64,000 nucleotides of DNA, from NCBI GenBank assembly GCA_027692465.1, contig JAQEYU010000001.1, forward strand, positions 1,001,338-1,065,337, read 5' to 3'. The position numbers were made by a program, and so were the translations under genes. The notes below the pieces were generated by a model. That model saw nothing but the letters and a program-made list of their open reading frames with translations, did not search any database and had not been told where the DNA came from. The DNA is from Enterococcaceae bacterium OF42-14pH9A. Its GTDB lineage: Bacteria; Bacillota; Bacilli; Lactobacillales; Enterococcaceae. Shown piece after piece: positions 9,910 through 17,242 of the stretch. How positions within the stretch are numbered: position 1 is the stretch's first letter; every line of letters starts with the position of its first letter.

Positions 9910-10755
9910 TCAGATTTTGCCATTGCCTTTGGAGTTGAAGCTGATATCCAAAGCGGTGACGGAGTGGGTCAAATAGCCCAGAGAAATGTAGTCTGCTCCG
10001 CAACCGGCATACTGGCGGATATTTTGCGGAGTAACACCGCCGGAAATCTCGGTGGTGAGCTGTTTTTCATTGAAGCGGAGAAAATGCTTGATCTCCTCCG
10101 GGGTGCGGTTGTCCAGCATGATGATGTCTACCCCGCAGTCGTGAGCTTCTTTGAATTGCGCCAAGGTCTCGACCTCGACTTCGATTTTGATCATATGACC
10201 GGTGGTGCGGCGGACTTTAGCCACCGCTTGCGTGATTCCGCCGGCGTAGGCAATGTGGTTATCTTTGAGCATAATGCCGTCGTCCAGACCAAAACGGTGA
10301 TTGAAGCCGCCGCCTTGAGTGACGGCGTATTTGTCCAATTCCCGCAGACCCGGCACCGTTTTGCGGGTGTCGCAAACCCGCGTCGCCGGATCATTCAGCG
10401 TATCGATGGCCAGCTTGGTGGCAGTGGCGATGCCGCCCATTCGTTGCCAGAGGTTCAAAATCAGGCGTTCGCCGGTCAATAAGGCGGTGATGGGCCCGCG
10501 GACTTCGGCAATGGCGGTGCCGGCGGGCTGCTCAGAGCCTTCCGCCACCAGCGGCCGGAAGCTGACGCCGCCTCCCAGCAGATCATAAATCAAAGGGGCC
10601 AGCCACAGTCCACAGACGACGCCGGTTTCTTTCAATAAAAAGACGCCCTCGTCCTGATCGTCGGGTCCAAAAATGGTCTCCACGCTGCGATCACCGCGAC
10701 CGATATCTTCAATTAGAAACTGTTTCAGTTGTTCTCTTAGTTGCAGTTGATTCAT
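9910..10755 (-). CDS. nadC: Nicotinate-nucleotide pyrophosphorylase (carboxylating) NadC
   Basis: Turns quinolinate and PRPP into nicotinate mononucleotide with release of CO2. 281 residues, the usual length. Seen: N-terminal DIGRGDRS, the TRKTVPGLR segment and HRFGLDDGIMLKDNH with PRPP/quinolinate-binding Arg, His and Lys, KIEVEVETL, and the C-terminal ISGGVTPQNI barrel strand. Start after gaaaggaaaagact. Middle gene of the nad operon, 59 nt after nadB. Confidence 0.96.
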   Translation of the reverse strand: MNQLQLREQLKQFLIEDIGRGDRSVETIFGPDDQDEGVFLLKETGVVCGLWLAPLIYDLLGGGVSFRPLVAEGSEQPAGTAIAEVRGPITALLTGERLILNLWQRMGGIATATKLAIDTLNDPATRVCDTRKTVPGLRELDKYAVTQGGGFNHRFGLDDGIMLKDNHIAYAGGITQAVAKVRRTTGHMIKIEVEVETLAQFKEAHDCGVDIIMLDNRTPEEIKHFLRFNEKQLTTEISGGVTPQNIRQYAGCGADYISLGYLTHSVTALDISFNSKGNGKI

Positions 10756-10814
10756 AGTCTTTTCCTTTCAATTCTGGCGGCGGTAAACGGTCGCTCTTGC
10801 AACAAATTTACCAC

Positions 10815-12315
10815 TCAGAGGGGAATTTTTTCTTGGCTAATGGCATGGGCTCCCAGGCTTTCTTGGCGCAAGAGAGCAGCTTTGGCGGCAGTTTCGGCAA
10901 CCAAGCAGAGGTTGGCGCATTCCAGTTGTTTTTTAGTATAAGTGGCAGGCAGCTGCCGGTAGTGAAATTGGGCCAGCCAGCTCAAAAGGTGCTGCAAAGA
11001 GTCGGAGGAACGGCGAATCCCCAGGTGCTGCCAGCATTTTTGCTGCAGGAGCCGGCGCGGCGGCAGGATAAATGGCGGGGCAACAGACGCTGGCCGCTCA
11101 GTTGCTGCTGCCTGAGCTGACGCAGTGTGCAGGAGCTGTTCTGCGACCCGTTTGCCAAAGACGACACATTCCAAAAGGGAATTTGAAGCGAGACGATTGG
11201 CACCGTGAACCCCGGTACAGGCGGTTTCTCCCACGGCATAAAGCCCAGCCAAGGCGGTCTGGCCCCAAGTATCCACGGCAATACCGCCCATCATAAAGTG
11301 AGCGCCGGGACGTACCGGGATCCGCCGGGTTTGGCGAAAGGGAATCTGCTGCCGATCGAGATTTGCGGTGATCTGCGGAAAGTGCTGCTCGAAATCCTGC
11401 ACCGGTTGAATGTCCAGAAAGACTTGGTGACCGTTATCGTAAGCCGCAGTCAGCTCGCGGGCGACGATGTCTCGGGGAGCCAAGTCCCCCAGTGGATGTC
11501 GCCCGGCCATGAGGGCTCTGCCGGTTTCATCGATCAAGCGGGCGCCGGCGCCACGAACAGCTTCAGAAATCAGGCCGTAGCAACGGTTATTTTTAGTCAA
11601 AAGGGTGGGGTGAAATTGGATGAATTCCATATCCTTCAAAGCCAGACCGGCCCGCAAAGCCAGTGCCATACCGTCACCGGTGATGGTGGCATCGTTGGTG
11701 GTCAAAGGGAACAGGCCTCCCAAGCCGCCGGTGGCCAGCACAACAGCATCTGCCGTCAATGTGCCGAGTTGTCCGCTTCGTTCCTCCAGATAGCGCAGTC
11801 CGATGCAGCGGGTCGTTGCGTTTGCGGCAGGGAAGTCAGCGTGCTCGTCGGTCCTTTTTGTGGCTGTCGGTTCCAGCAGCAGTTCTGTCACCATCGCCTC
11901 TTCGATCCAAGTGACTTGGGGCTGTTCGGCCAGTTGCGCCTGCAAAAAGCTGGTCATGACTTTGCCGGTTTGATCCCCTAGGCAGTGGAGGATCCGGGGA
12001 AAGCTGTGGGCACCCTCCAGTCCGTATTGGAAATCGGTATCGTCAGCCCGGCGGTCAAAAAGCAGTCCGTCTTGGATCAGCTCGTTGACGGCCGCCGGAC
12101 CTTCTTTTACCAGAATCTCGGTGGTATCGCGGCGGTTGTGTTCCACGCCGGCCATCAGCGTGTCGGAAAAATGGGACTGCCAGTCGTCATTTTCTGACAG
12201 AGCGACGGCGATGCCCCCTTGTGCCAGCATGGAATTGCATTGGTGCCGCTGTCCTTTTGTCAGGATGGTGATGGCAAGCTGCCAGACCGCTGCCGATGAT
12301 CAGAATATGTCTCAT
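10815..12315 (-). pseudogene. nadB: L-aspartate oxidase NadB, frame broken by an N-terminal deletion
   Basis: NadB oxidises aspartate to iminoaspartate with FAD. The natural start is the ATG at 12315 (ribosome site gaagga), giving MRHILIIGSGLAA, the FAD loop. The following KG-x-AQGG part (ITILTKGQ, then MLAQGGIAVAL from 12230) is in the next frame. Between GSG and TILTKG about 13 nt remain, where NadB proteins normally have about 16 codons, so roughly 35 bp are missing and the frame shifts. The remaining 471 codons look intact (HPTLLTKN, SEAVRGAGARL, GVHGANRLASNS). Translation from MLAQ would lack the dinucleotide fold. Either a true inactivating deletion or an assembly error. Confidence 0.72.
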
Positions 12316-12689
12316 AAGCTGTCCTTCAATCTGTATGTACTGGGATGAAAACGCCCGCTGACCTGTAACGGAAGCAAAAAACTTTGTGAATCATTTTTCA
12401 TTGTTGACACCTAACAAGGATTATTTTACCATAACTGTCAAGACACCTCTAGTGAAGAATGTCATTTGTTGGTGAAATGATACAAAATATTTTCAGAAAT
12501 ATGCTGGCCTTAAAGAAGAAGCACCTTTCCCGAAGCGAAAAGCAGTGTTAAGTCCGGAGTGCCAATCTGGCGCTGACGGATTTTTCTAACATCATAGACA
12601 CGAGAACAATCACTTTCAGGCTAAATCCGGATAGCCAATCTGACAACACAGATTAGCGCCGAGAAAATCTAACAAAGGAGCGGCTTTTT
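12316..12689. other. Divergent nadB / nifS-type intergenic region
   Basis: Holds the promoter/operator block at 12404-12449 and, nearer the desulfurase, two similar blocks beginning tccgga(g/t)(t/a)gccaatctg at 12553 and 12626. The second contains a small hairpin (aatctg/cagatt, 12637-12654). No gene seen. Confidence 0.6.
12404..12449. promoter_or_regulatory. Promoter with NiaR-like operator candidate
   Basis: Plus strand: TTGACA (12404-12409), 17-nt spacer, TACCAT (12427-12432), a promoter for the desulfurase. GACACCT occurs twice, at 12406 and 12442, and the second is part of the dyad TGTCAAGACA. In Bacillus the regulator NiaR (YrxA) represses both nifS and nadBCA from this position, so an NAD/niacin-responsive repressor is likely. 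The exact operator is inferred. Confidence 0.5.
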
Positions 12690-13898
12690 ATGATTTATTT
12701 GGACTATGCGGCAACGGCACCGATGACAGAAGCCGCCGGAGAGACCTACCTCCAGACAGCTCGGCAATACTTTGCGAATCCCAGCAGCATTCATGCAGCC
12801 GGGACGCAGGCTGCCGGCTTATTGGCGCATTGTCGCCAACAGTTGGCTCAGCTATGCGGTTGTCGGGAAGAAGAATTGATCTTTACCGCTGGCGGCAGCG
12901 AAGGCAATCATTTGGCCCTAGCACTGAGCCTGCAAAAAATACGCAGATCCGAGCAGTCGGCCAAGATCCCGGTGTTGGTAAATCCACTGGAGCATGCCAG
13001 TATTTGGCAATGGCTGAAAGGCTATGAAGCTGAAGTGATTGTGGAAAAAATCCCTCTGACAGCTGCCGGAAGGGTGGATATCCCTGAAACAGCTCGACTT
13101 TTAGCTGAAATAACCGGGGAAAACGGCAGCGGTTTAGTGATTTGTCAACAGGTGAATTCCTTAATGGGGATCATCCAGCCTGTGGAAAAACTGGCCCAGT
13201 TGGCACTGGCTGAAGGGTGGCTTTTCCACAGTGATCGGGTTCAGAGTTTTGGCAAGCTTGCCGGGGAGCAGCCGCCGGGGGTGACCAGCTGGTGTGCCAG
13301 CGGCCATAAGATCGGCGGGCCCAAGGGTACAGGGTTGTTATATTTAGCGGCAGCTGCCGGTTTTACACCGTTACTTCCCGGCATTCATCAGGAACAGGGC
13401 TTCCGCAGCGGCACCGAAGACCTGCCGGGAATCGCTGCTTTTACCCAGGCGGCTGTGGATAGTTTTGCTCAGAAACAAGAACTGGAGAATAGCTTTCAGG
13501 CGTATCGTCAGCTTTTTCGGTTCTGTCTACCGGAGTGGCAGATTATTGGTGAGGCTTGTGGAAAAGGTGCCGGTGCTGCCGATCAGAGGGGGAGAAATAA
13601 AACTGTGGAAAAGTCGGCGGCTACCATCACCGGTGCCGTTGAGAAATGTTATCCCGGCGTATGGGGGATTTTATCACCGCGATTAACAGGGGAGACGGTC
13701 GTCATGGAGTTATCGGCGGCGGGCATTGCCTGTTCCACCACTTCGGCTTGCAATACCCATCGCAAAGTCGATCCGGCACTGCTCCCGTTGGGGCTGGATC
13801 AATTCACCGCGCAGCAATTTTTGCGAATATCATTGGGACCAGCAACTACGAAAGCTGAAATAGAAACCTTGATTCAGGTTTTATCAGAAATAGGCTGA
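12690..13898 (+). CDS. nifS: Cysteine desulfurase, NifS type, NAD-locus member
   Basis: PLP enzyme that takes sulfur from cysteine for Fe-S cluster assembly; placed divergently from nadBCA it probably serves NadA, as in Bacillus. 402 residues: N-terminal IYLDYAATAP, NPSSIHAAG, GGSEGNHLA, the PLP lysine in SGHKIGGPKGTG (about 205-216), GFRSGTEDLPGI, and a mobile loop CSTTSACNTH with the likely catalytic Cys in SAC. Residues about 280-320 are unusually Gly/Ala/Lys-rich. Start after aaaggagcggcttttt. It ends at a bidirectional terminator. Confidence 0.9.
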   Translation: MIYLDYAATAPMTEAAGETYLQTARQYFANPSSIHAAGTQAAGLLAHCRQQLAQLCGCREEELIFTAGGSEGNHLALALSLQKIRRSEQSAKIPVLVNPLEHASIWQWLKGYEAEVIVEKIPLTAAGRVDIPETARLLAEITGENGSGLVICQQVNSLMGIIQPVEKLAQLALAEGWLFHSDRVQSFGKLAGEQPPGVTSWCASGHKIGGPKGTGLLYLAAAAGFTPLLPGIHQEQGFRSGTEDLPGIAAFTQAAVDSFAQKQELENSFQAYRQLFRFCLPEWQIIGEACGKGAGAADQRGRNKTVEKSAATITGAVEKCYPGVWGILSPRLTGETVVMELSAAGIACSTTSACNTHRKVDPALLPLGLDQFTAQQFLRISLGPATTKAEIETLIQVLSEIG

Positions 13899-13922
13899 GG
13901 ATTAGTTGGATAGAATGTCACC

Positions 13923-13972
13923 AAAAAAGAGTGCCCCTGGCAAATAATTTTTGCGAAGGGCACTCTTTTTTT
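13923..13972. terminator. Bidirectional terminator
   Basis: AAAAAAGAGTGCCC / GGGCACTCTTTTTTT; serves the desulfurase gene (+) and the GNAT gene (-). Confidence 0.92.
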
Positions 13973-13977
13973 GGTCT

Positions 13978-14463
13978 TTATTCAGTTTCCTCAAGGGCCA
14001 AATCCTGGGTAGAGGCTACTTTTGATAAGTCAAAGCTGAAAATTGTCTCCAGCTCTCCCCAAGGGGCAAGTTTTTGTTGAAGGGGGGTAAAGCCGTATTT
14101 TTCATACAGTCCCTGATGATCGCTTACCAGGTAGATTTGTGAAAAGCCGGCTTCGGTAGCATAAGCGCAGACGGTTTGGCATAACGCTTCGCTTAAACGG
14201 CGGCCCCGGTAGGCTTCATCTACAAAGACAAAGCCGATATAGGGAGAATAGTCTACATCGGGGAGGCAGTCTTTTTCTGTAAAGGTACAGTATCCGCAAA
14301 TTCTCTCGTGGTCCAGCACCACAAAGACCCGCTCTCCAGGGGCGAAACGTTCCTCACGCATCCGCTGCGCTAAATGTTTTCCTGCTCCCCATGAACAGTT
14401 CTCTGCATATTCGGCAGTCGGCCACCATAATGGATGGCTTGCTTCCAATGGGATAATTTTCAT
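13978..14463 (-). CDS. GNAT family N-acetyltransferase
   Basis: 161 residues. The acetyl-CoA-binding motif is visible as VDEAYRGRRLSEAL (the R-G-R-R form of Q/RxxGxG/A), followed by ATEAGFSQIYLVSDHQGLYEKYGF, the usual last helix and Y-x-x-x-GF strand. Start after aaaggagcattgg. Substrate unknown. Its promoter contains a Fur/PerR-like half box at 14509-14518, a hint of metal or redox control. Confidence 0.85.
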   Translation of the reverse strand: MKIIPLEASHPLWWPTAEYAENCSWGAGKHLAQRMREERFAPGERVFVVLDHERICGYCTFTEKDCLPDVDYSPYIGFVFVDEAYRGRRLSEALCQTVCAYATEAGFSQIYLVSDHQGLYEKYGFTPLQQKLAPWGELETIFSFDLSKVASTQDLALEETE

Positions 14464-14787
14464 CCAATGCTCCTTTTGATTTGTTATCTATAAATTAATT
14501 ATAGCATAGATAATCATTAGAAAATCTTATTAAAAAAATGGCTATAGTTTTTAAAAGGAAAATCAGCAACTGATATTTTGAAGGCAGTTTTAAAGTTACC
14601 CTGCTGCTGGGCAGAGGACAAAAGGAGCGGAAACTTTCTTTTTAGTGCGGAATGGTAGAGCCTAACCGGTCAAATCCGAATCGTTCCGCAATAAGTGGCC
14701 TTCTTTGCAGAAAAAGCCCCAGAAGAGATCTGCCGTGCCCCAAAGTCAGACTAAAAATCTGGCTTCCCCGGCGGTTTCAGATATAGC
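14464..14787. other. Intergenic region between dmkB and the GNAT gene
   Basis: Contains the GNAT promoter (14498-14526), a hairpin closed by tgcggaa/ttccgca (about 14645-14693) and a weak hairpin downstream of dmkB. No gene seen. Confidence 0.5.
14498..14526 (-). promoter_or_regulatory. GNAT promoter with Fur/PerR-like half box
   Basis: Minus-strand TATAAT at 14503-14498. The sequence AATGATTATC (14518-14509 on the minus strand) lies in the spacer and matches ten bases of the Fur family consensus. The -35 is weak. Confidence 0.4.
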
Positions 14788-15774
14788 TTAATTGGTTCGC
14801 TGTAAAATCACGCGCGTCAGACGATCCAATTCGCTGCGGGTATTTTTAGGGTCGTCAGGTAATTTAGCGATGGCTTTCAAGGCTTTGCTCGTATAACTGG
14901 TGGCCATCTGCTGAGCCCGGTCAACCCCTTTGAAATGTTGGACCAAACGATAGACTTCTTGGGTATCAGCTGCGGACATCTGCTCTTTTTTCTCAAGCAG
15001 GGGAGCCAGCTGGTTGTACCCGTGCTCCAGTGCCAGTAACAGCGGCAGGGAATAGACCCCTTGGCGCACATCCTCCAAGACGGGCTTGCCGATCTGCTCT
15101 GCCGGCTGGCTGTAGTCGAGGATGTCGTCGATGATCTGAAAGGCGATGCCGATGTTCAGACCGATCTGGGCACAGTCTCTGGCGAATTTTTCAGACGCAC
15201 CGCTTTCCAGAGGACCAACCGTGCAGCTGAGAGCGAAGAGTTCAGCGGTCTTGCCGGAGATATTGTCCAAATACTGATCCACCGTCATACCCATGTCGTA
15301 ACGGCGATCCATCTGCCCCAGCTCGCCGTTTAGGATTTTTTCCATGCTGCGGGAGTTCAACTGCAGGCTGCGCAGGGAGCCGGCATAGTCTGCCAGCAGT
15401 TTGAAACAGCAGACAAAGAGATAGTCTCCGGCATAAACAGCCACGTCATTCCCGAAACGAGCCGCGATGGTGGGCAGGTTGCGGCGCAGATCAGATTCGT
15501 CCACGATGTCATCATGGATCAGGGTAGCCGTGTGGAGCATCTCGATAGAAGCGGCCAATGCCACGGCTTTTTGCCGGTCCTGATCGGGGCCGAAGCGGGA
15601 GAAAAGCAGCTGATAAGCCGGCCGCAGCAGTTTTCCGCCGGCGTGGATCATTTCCATCACGGCTTTTTCTACGGGTTTGTTTTTCAATTTGACACTGTCT
15701 TCCATCAGAGTCAGCGTTTGAGCCAACTCCGGTGCAAGATCAGGATAATCCTGCCAGAGGGGATGAAGTTTCAT
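14788..15774 (-). CDS. dmkB: Polyprenyl diphosphate synthase DmkB of the EET locus
   Basis: Makes the all-trans prenyl chain of the demethylmenaquinone used in flavin-based extracellular electron transfer. 328 residues. First Asp-rich motif in LIHDDIVDESDLRR (about 88-101), second in FQIIDDILDYS (about 212-222), with GGKLLRP near 46 for diphosphate binding. Start after aaaggagatttcct. Third gene of eetA-eetB-dmkB, 85 nt after eetB. Without context it would be called a generic heptaprenyl diphosphate synthase; the neighbours point to the EET quinone pool. Confidence 0.92.
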   Translation of the reverse strand: MKLHPLWQDYPDLAPELAQTLTLMEDSVKLKNKPVEKAVMEMIHAGGKLLRPAYQLLFSRFGPDQDRQKAVALAASIEMLHTATLIHDDIVDESDLRRNLPTIAARFGNDVAVYAGDYLFVCCFKLLADYAGSLRSLQLNSRSMEKILNGELGQMDRRYDMGMTVDQYLDNISGKTAELFALSCTVGPLESGASEKFARDCAQIGLNIGIAFQIIDDILDYSQPAEQIGKPVLEDVRQGVYSLPLLLALEHGYNQLAPLLEKKEQMSAADTQEVYRLVQHFKGVDRAQQMATSYTSKALKAIAKLPDDPKNTRSELDRLTRVILQRTN

Positions 15775-15859
15775 AGGAAATCTCCTTTATTGTAAAGAAA
15801 GTCGAAGGGACGCCGCCATTTTCAGAGGGTGCGTCCCGGCAGCTCACGGGGAGTCAAGG

Positions 15860-16417
15860 TTAATTCAGGTGCCAATGCTCTTTTTTGTCCCGCTGTTCAT
15901 AGTCCAGCCGGAAGCGGCGCAGAGTGTCTACCCGTACCAGCAAAAAGTTGGCGGCAATGCCGATGGCGATCCCTGACAGGATGCCCAGAAAGCTCAAAAT
16001 CGGCAGGTATAGCATTACGGTAGCCGAGCCGGCGATCACCGAGGCGGTCACTAATTGTCCCACGTTATGCAGAAAACCACCGGCGGCACTAATGCCGATA
16101 ATGCTTACCCGCTTGGGACCCAGCGCTTTTATCAGCAGCATGCCGAAGTAGCTGAGCATGGCACCGCTCATACTGTAAAGAAACGTCGAAATCGTTCCTC
16201 CCAGCAAGGTGGTCAGAATCAAACGCAGCCAGACCAGCAGAAAGCTTTCTTTTTTCGGCATGGTGAACAAGGCGATGATAGTGATCAGGTTCGGCAGTCC
16301 CAGCTTGGCGCCGGGGGCAAAACCGAAAGGATAGGGGATCATGTTTTCAATCAGCCCAATAACCACCCCTTGAGCCACTAGTAGCGAAATGAAGATCAAA
16401 CGTCGATTTTTGTTCAT
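15860..16417 (-). CDS. eetB: EetB-like membrane protein (Gx transporter family)
   Basis: 185-residue protein with five to six membrane segments, of the family often labelled heptaprenyl diphosphate synthase component I or Gx transporter. In Listeria EetB sits with EetA and Ndh2 in the membrane part of the EET pathway; its exact role is unknown. Seen: MIPYPFGFAPGAKLGLPN and LLGGTISTFLYSMSGAMLS, typical of the family. Start uncertain: ATG at 16417 or an in-frame TTG at 16432; neither has a good ribosome site, so translation may be coupled to eetA. Confidence 0.88.
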   Translation of the reverse strand: MNKNRRLIFISLLVAQGVVIGLIENMIPYPFGFAPGAKLGLPNLITIIALFTMPKKESFLLVWLRLILTTLLGGTISTFLYSMSGAMLSYFGMLLIKALGPKRVSIIGISAAGGFLHNVGQLVTASVIAGSATVMLYLPILSFLGILSGIAIGIAANFLLVRVDTLRRFRLDYEQRDKKEHWHLN

Positions 16418-16478
16418 GGTTGTTGATGACAACCGCTGATCCGCTGTCTCAAAAAAATCTGTCGAGACAAAGCAGTGA

Positions 16479-16922
16479 TCAGTAGATTAAATTGTCATCG
16501 GCACCTCCCGTCTGATCTTTGATTTCCACCACGAGTTTGTGGGGGAGACAGACGATGGTTTGTCCGTCCTTGTAAATCCAGCCTTGGCGGACACAGACCT
16601 GGTCACCGCAGTTGGCCTCTTTGATGCGCACGGCACCGTCTTTGAATTCTAATAGATTGTAATCCCCGTCTGGATCCTCGTAACGATAAGTCGTCGAGGC
16701 CGCTCCCTGTTTTAGGACCCAACGTTTTTGTTCCACGCCGTCTACTCGCAGGATGGCGATTTTTTGCTGTTCGGCGGGAGTGCCGTCATCTTTGACGATG
16801 GGCTCCGGCCGCGTCAGACCAAATATCACCAAGGGGAGAAAGCTCAGCAGTACCAACAGGAGAATGATGGGAACATCCCATGGCTTCAGGCGGCTTTTTT
16901 TGGCGAACTCTTTGAATTTCAT
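16479..16922 (-). CDS. eetA: EetA-like NusG domain II protein
   Basis: 147 residues: short basic N-terminus, one membrane segment (about 18-37), then an exported NusG-II-like beta domain. The motif NCGDQVCVRQGW and a third Cys in IVCLPHKL give a three-Cys cluster typical of EetA/NusG-II proteins. In Listeria EetA is needed for ferric-reducing extracellular electron transfer, probably passing electrons from the quinone pool to surface flavoproteins. Ribosome site gagagggg. First gene of eetA-eetB-dmkB; an extended -10 lies at 17043-17035. Confidence 0.9.
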   Translation of the reverse strand: MKFKEFAKKSRLKPWDVPIILLLVLLSFLPLVIFGLTRPEPIVKDDGTPAEQQKIAILRVDGVEQKRWVLKQGAASTTYRYEDPDGDYNLLEFKDGAVRIKEANCGDQVCVRQGWIYKDGQTIVCLPHKLVVEIKDQTGGADDNLIY

Positions 16923-17034
16923 GCCGACTGACCCCTCTCTTATATTTATAGTAGTAAATCGTATTCTTTGCGGTGCAGGCGTGCCTCACTTTACGACAGC
17001 CGCAGCTATCGATCAGTCCGTGCTAATCTCTCAT

Positions 17035-17043
17035 ATTCTAGCA
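17035..17043 (-). promoter_or_regulatory. Extended -10 promoter for eetA-eetB-dmkB
   Basis: Minus-strand TG-C-TAGAAT, giving a leader of about 110 nt; the -35 is weak (CTTACT). Confidence 0.45.
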
Positions 17044-17200
17044 CAGCTGCGAAAAAAAGTAAGGTTCGTGAAATGGCCGGAGGATTTAGCTGGACCGGAA
17101 TCAGGGCAATGTAGCCGCAGACGCCAAAGACAGCTGGTCGAAGTGAGGACGGTGGTTATCAGTGTCTCTCACAGCGGCAGACAGCCTCGGAAAACAAAAG

Positions 17201-17228
17201 AAAATCCTAGGCACAGGCCTAGGATTTT
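17201..17228 (-). terminator. Rho-independent terminator of ndh2
   Basis: Perfect 11-bp stem AAAATCCTAGG / CCTAGGATTTT with a six-base loop; minus-strand continuation is T-rich. Confidence 0.9.
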
Positions 17229-17242
17229 AGTATTTAGTTGGT

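Larger units (their letters stand above)
16923..17242. other. Intergenic region between eetA and ndh2
   Basis: Holds the eetA promoter candidate at 17035-17043 and the ndh2 terminator at 17201-17228. No gene seen. Confidence 0.6.
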
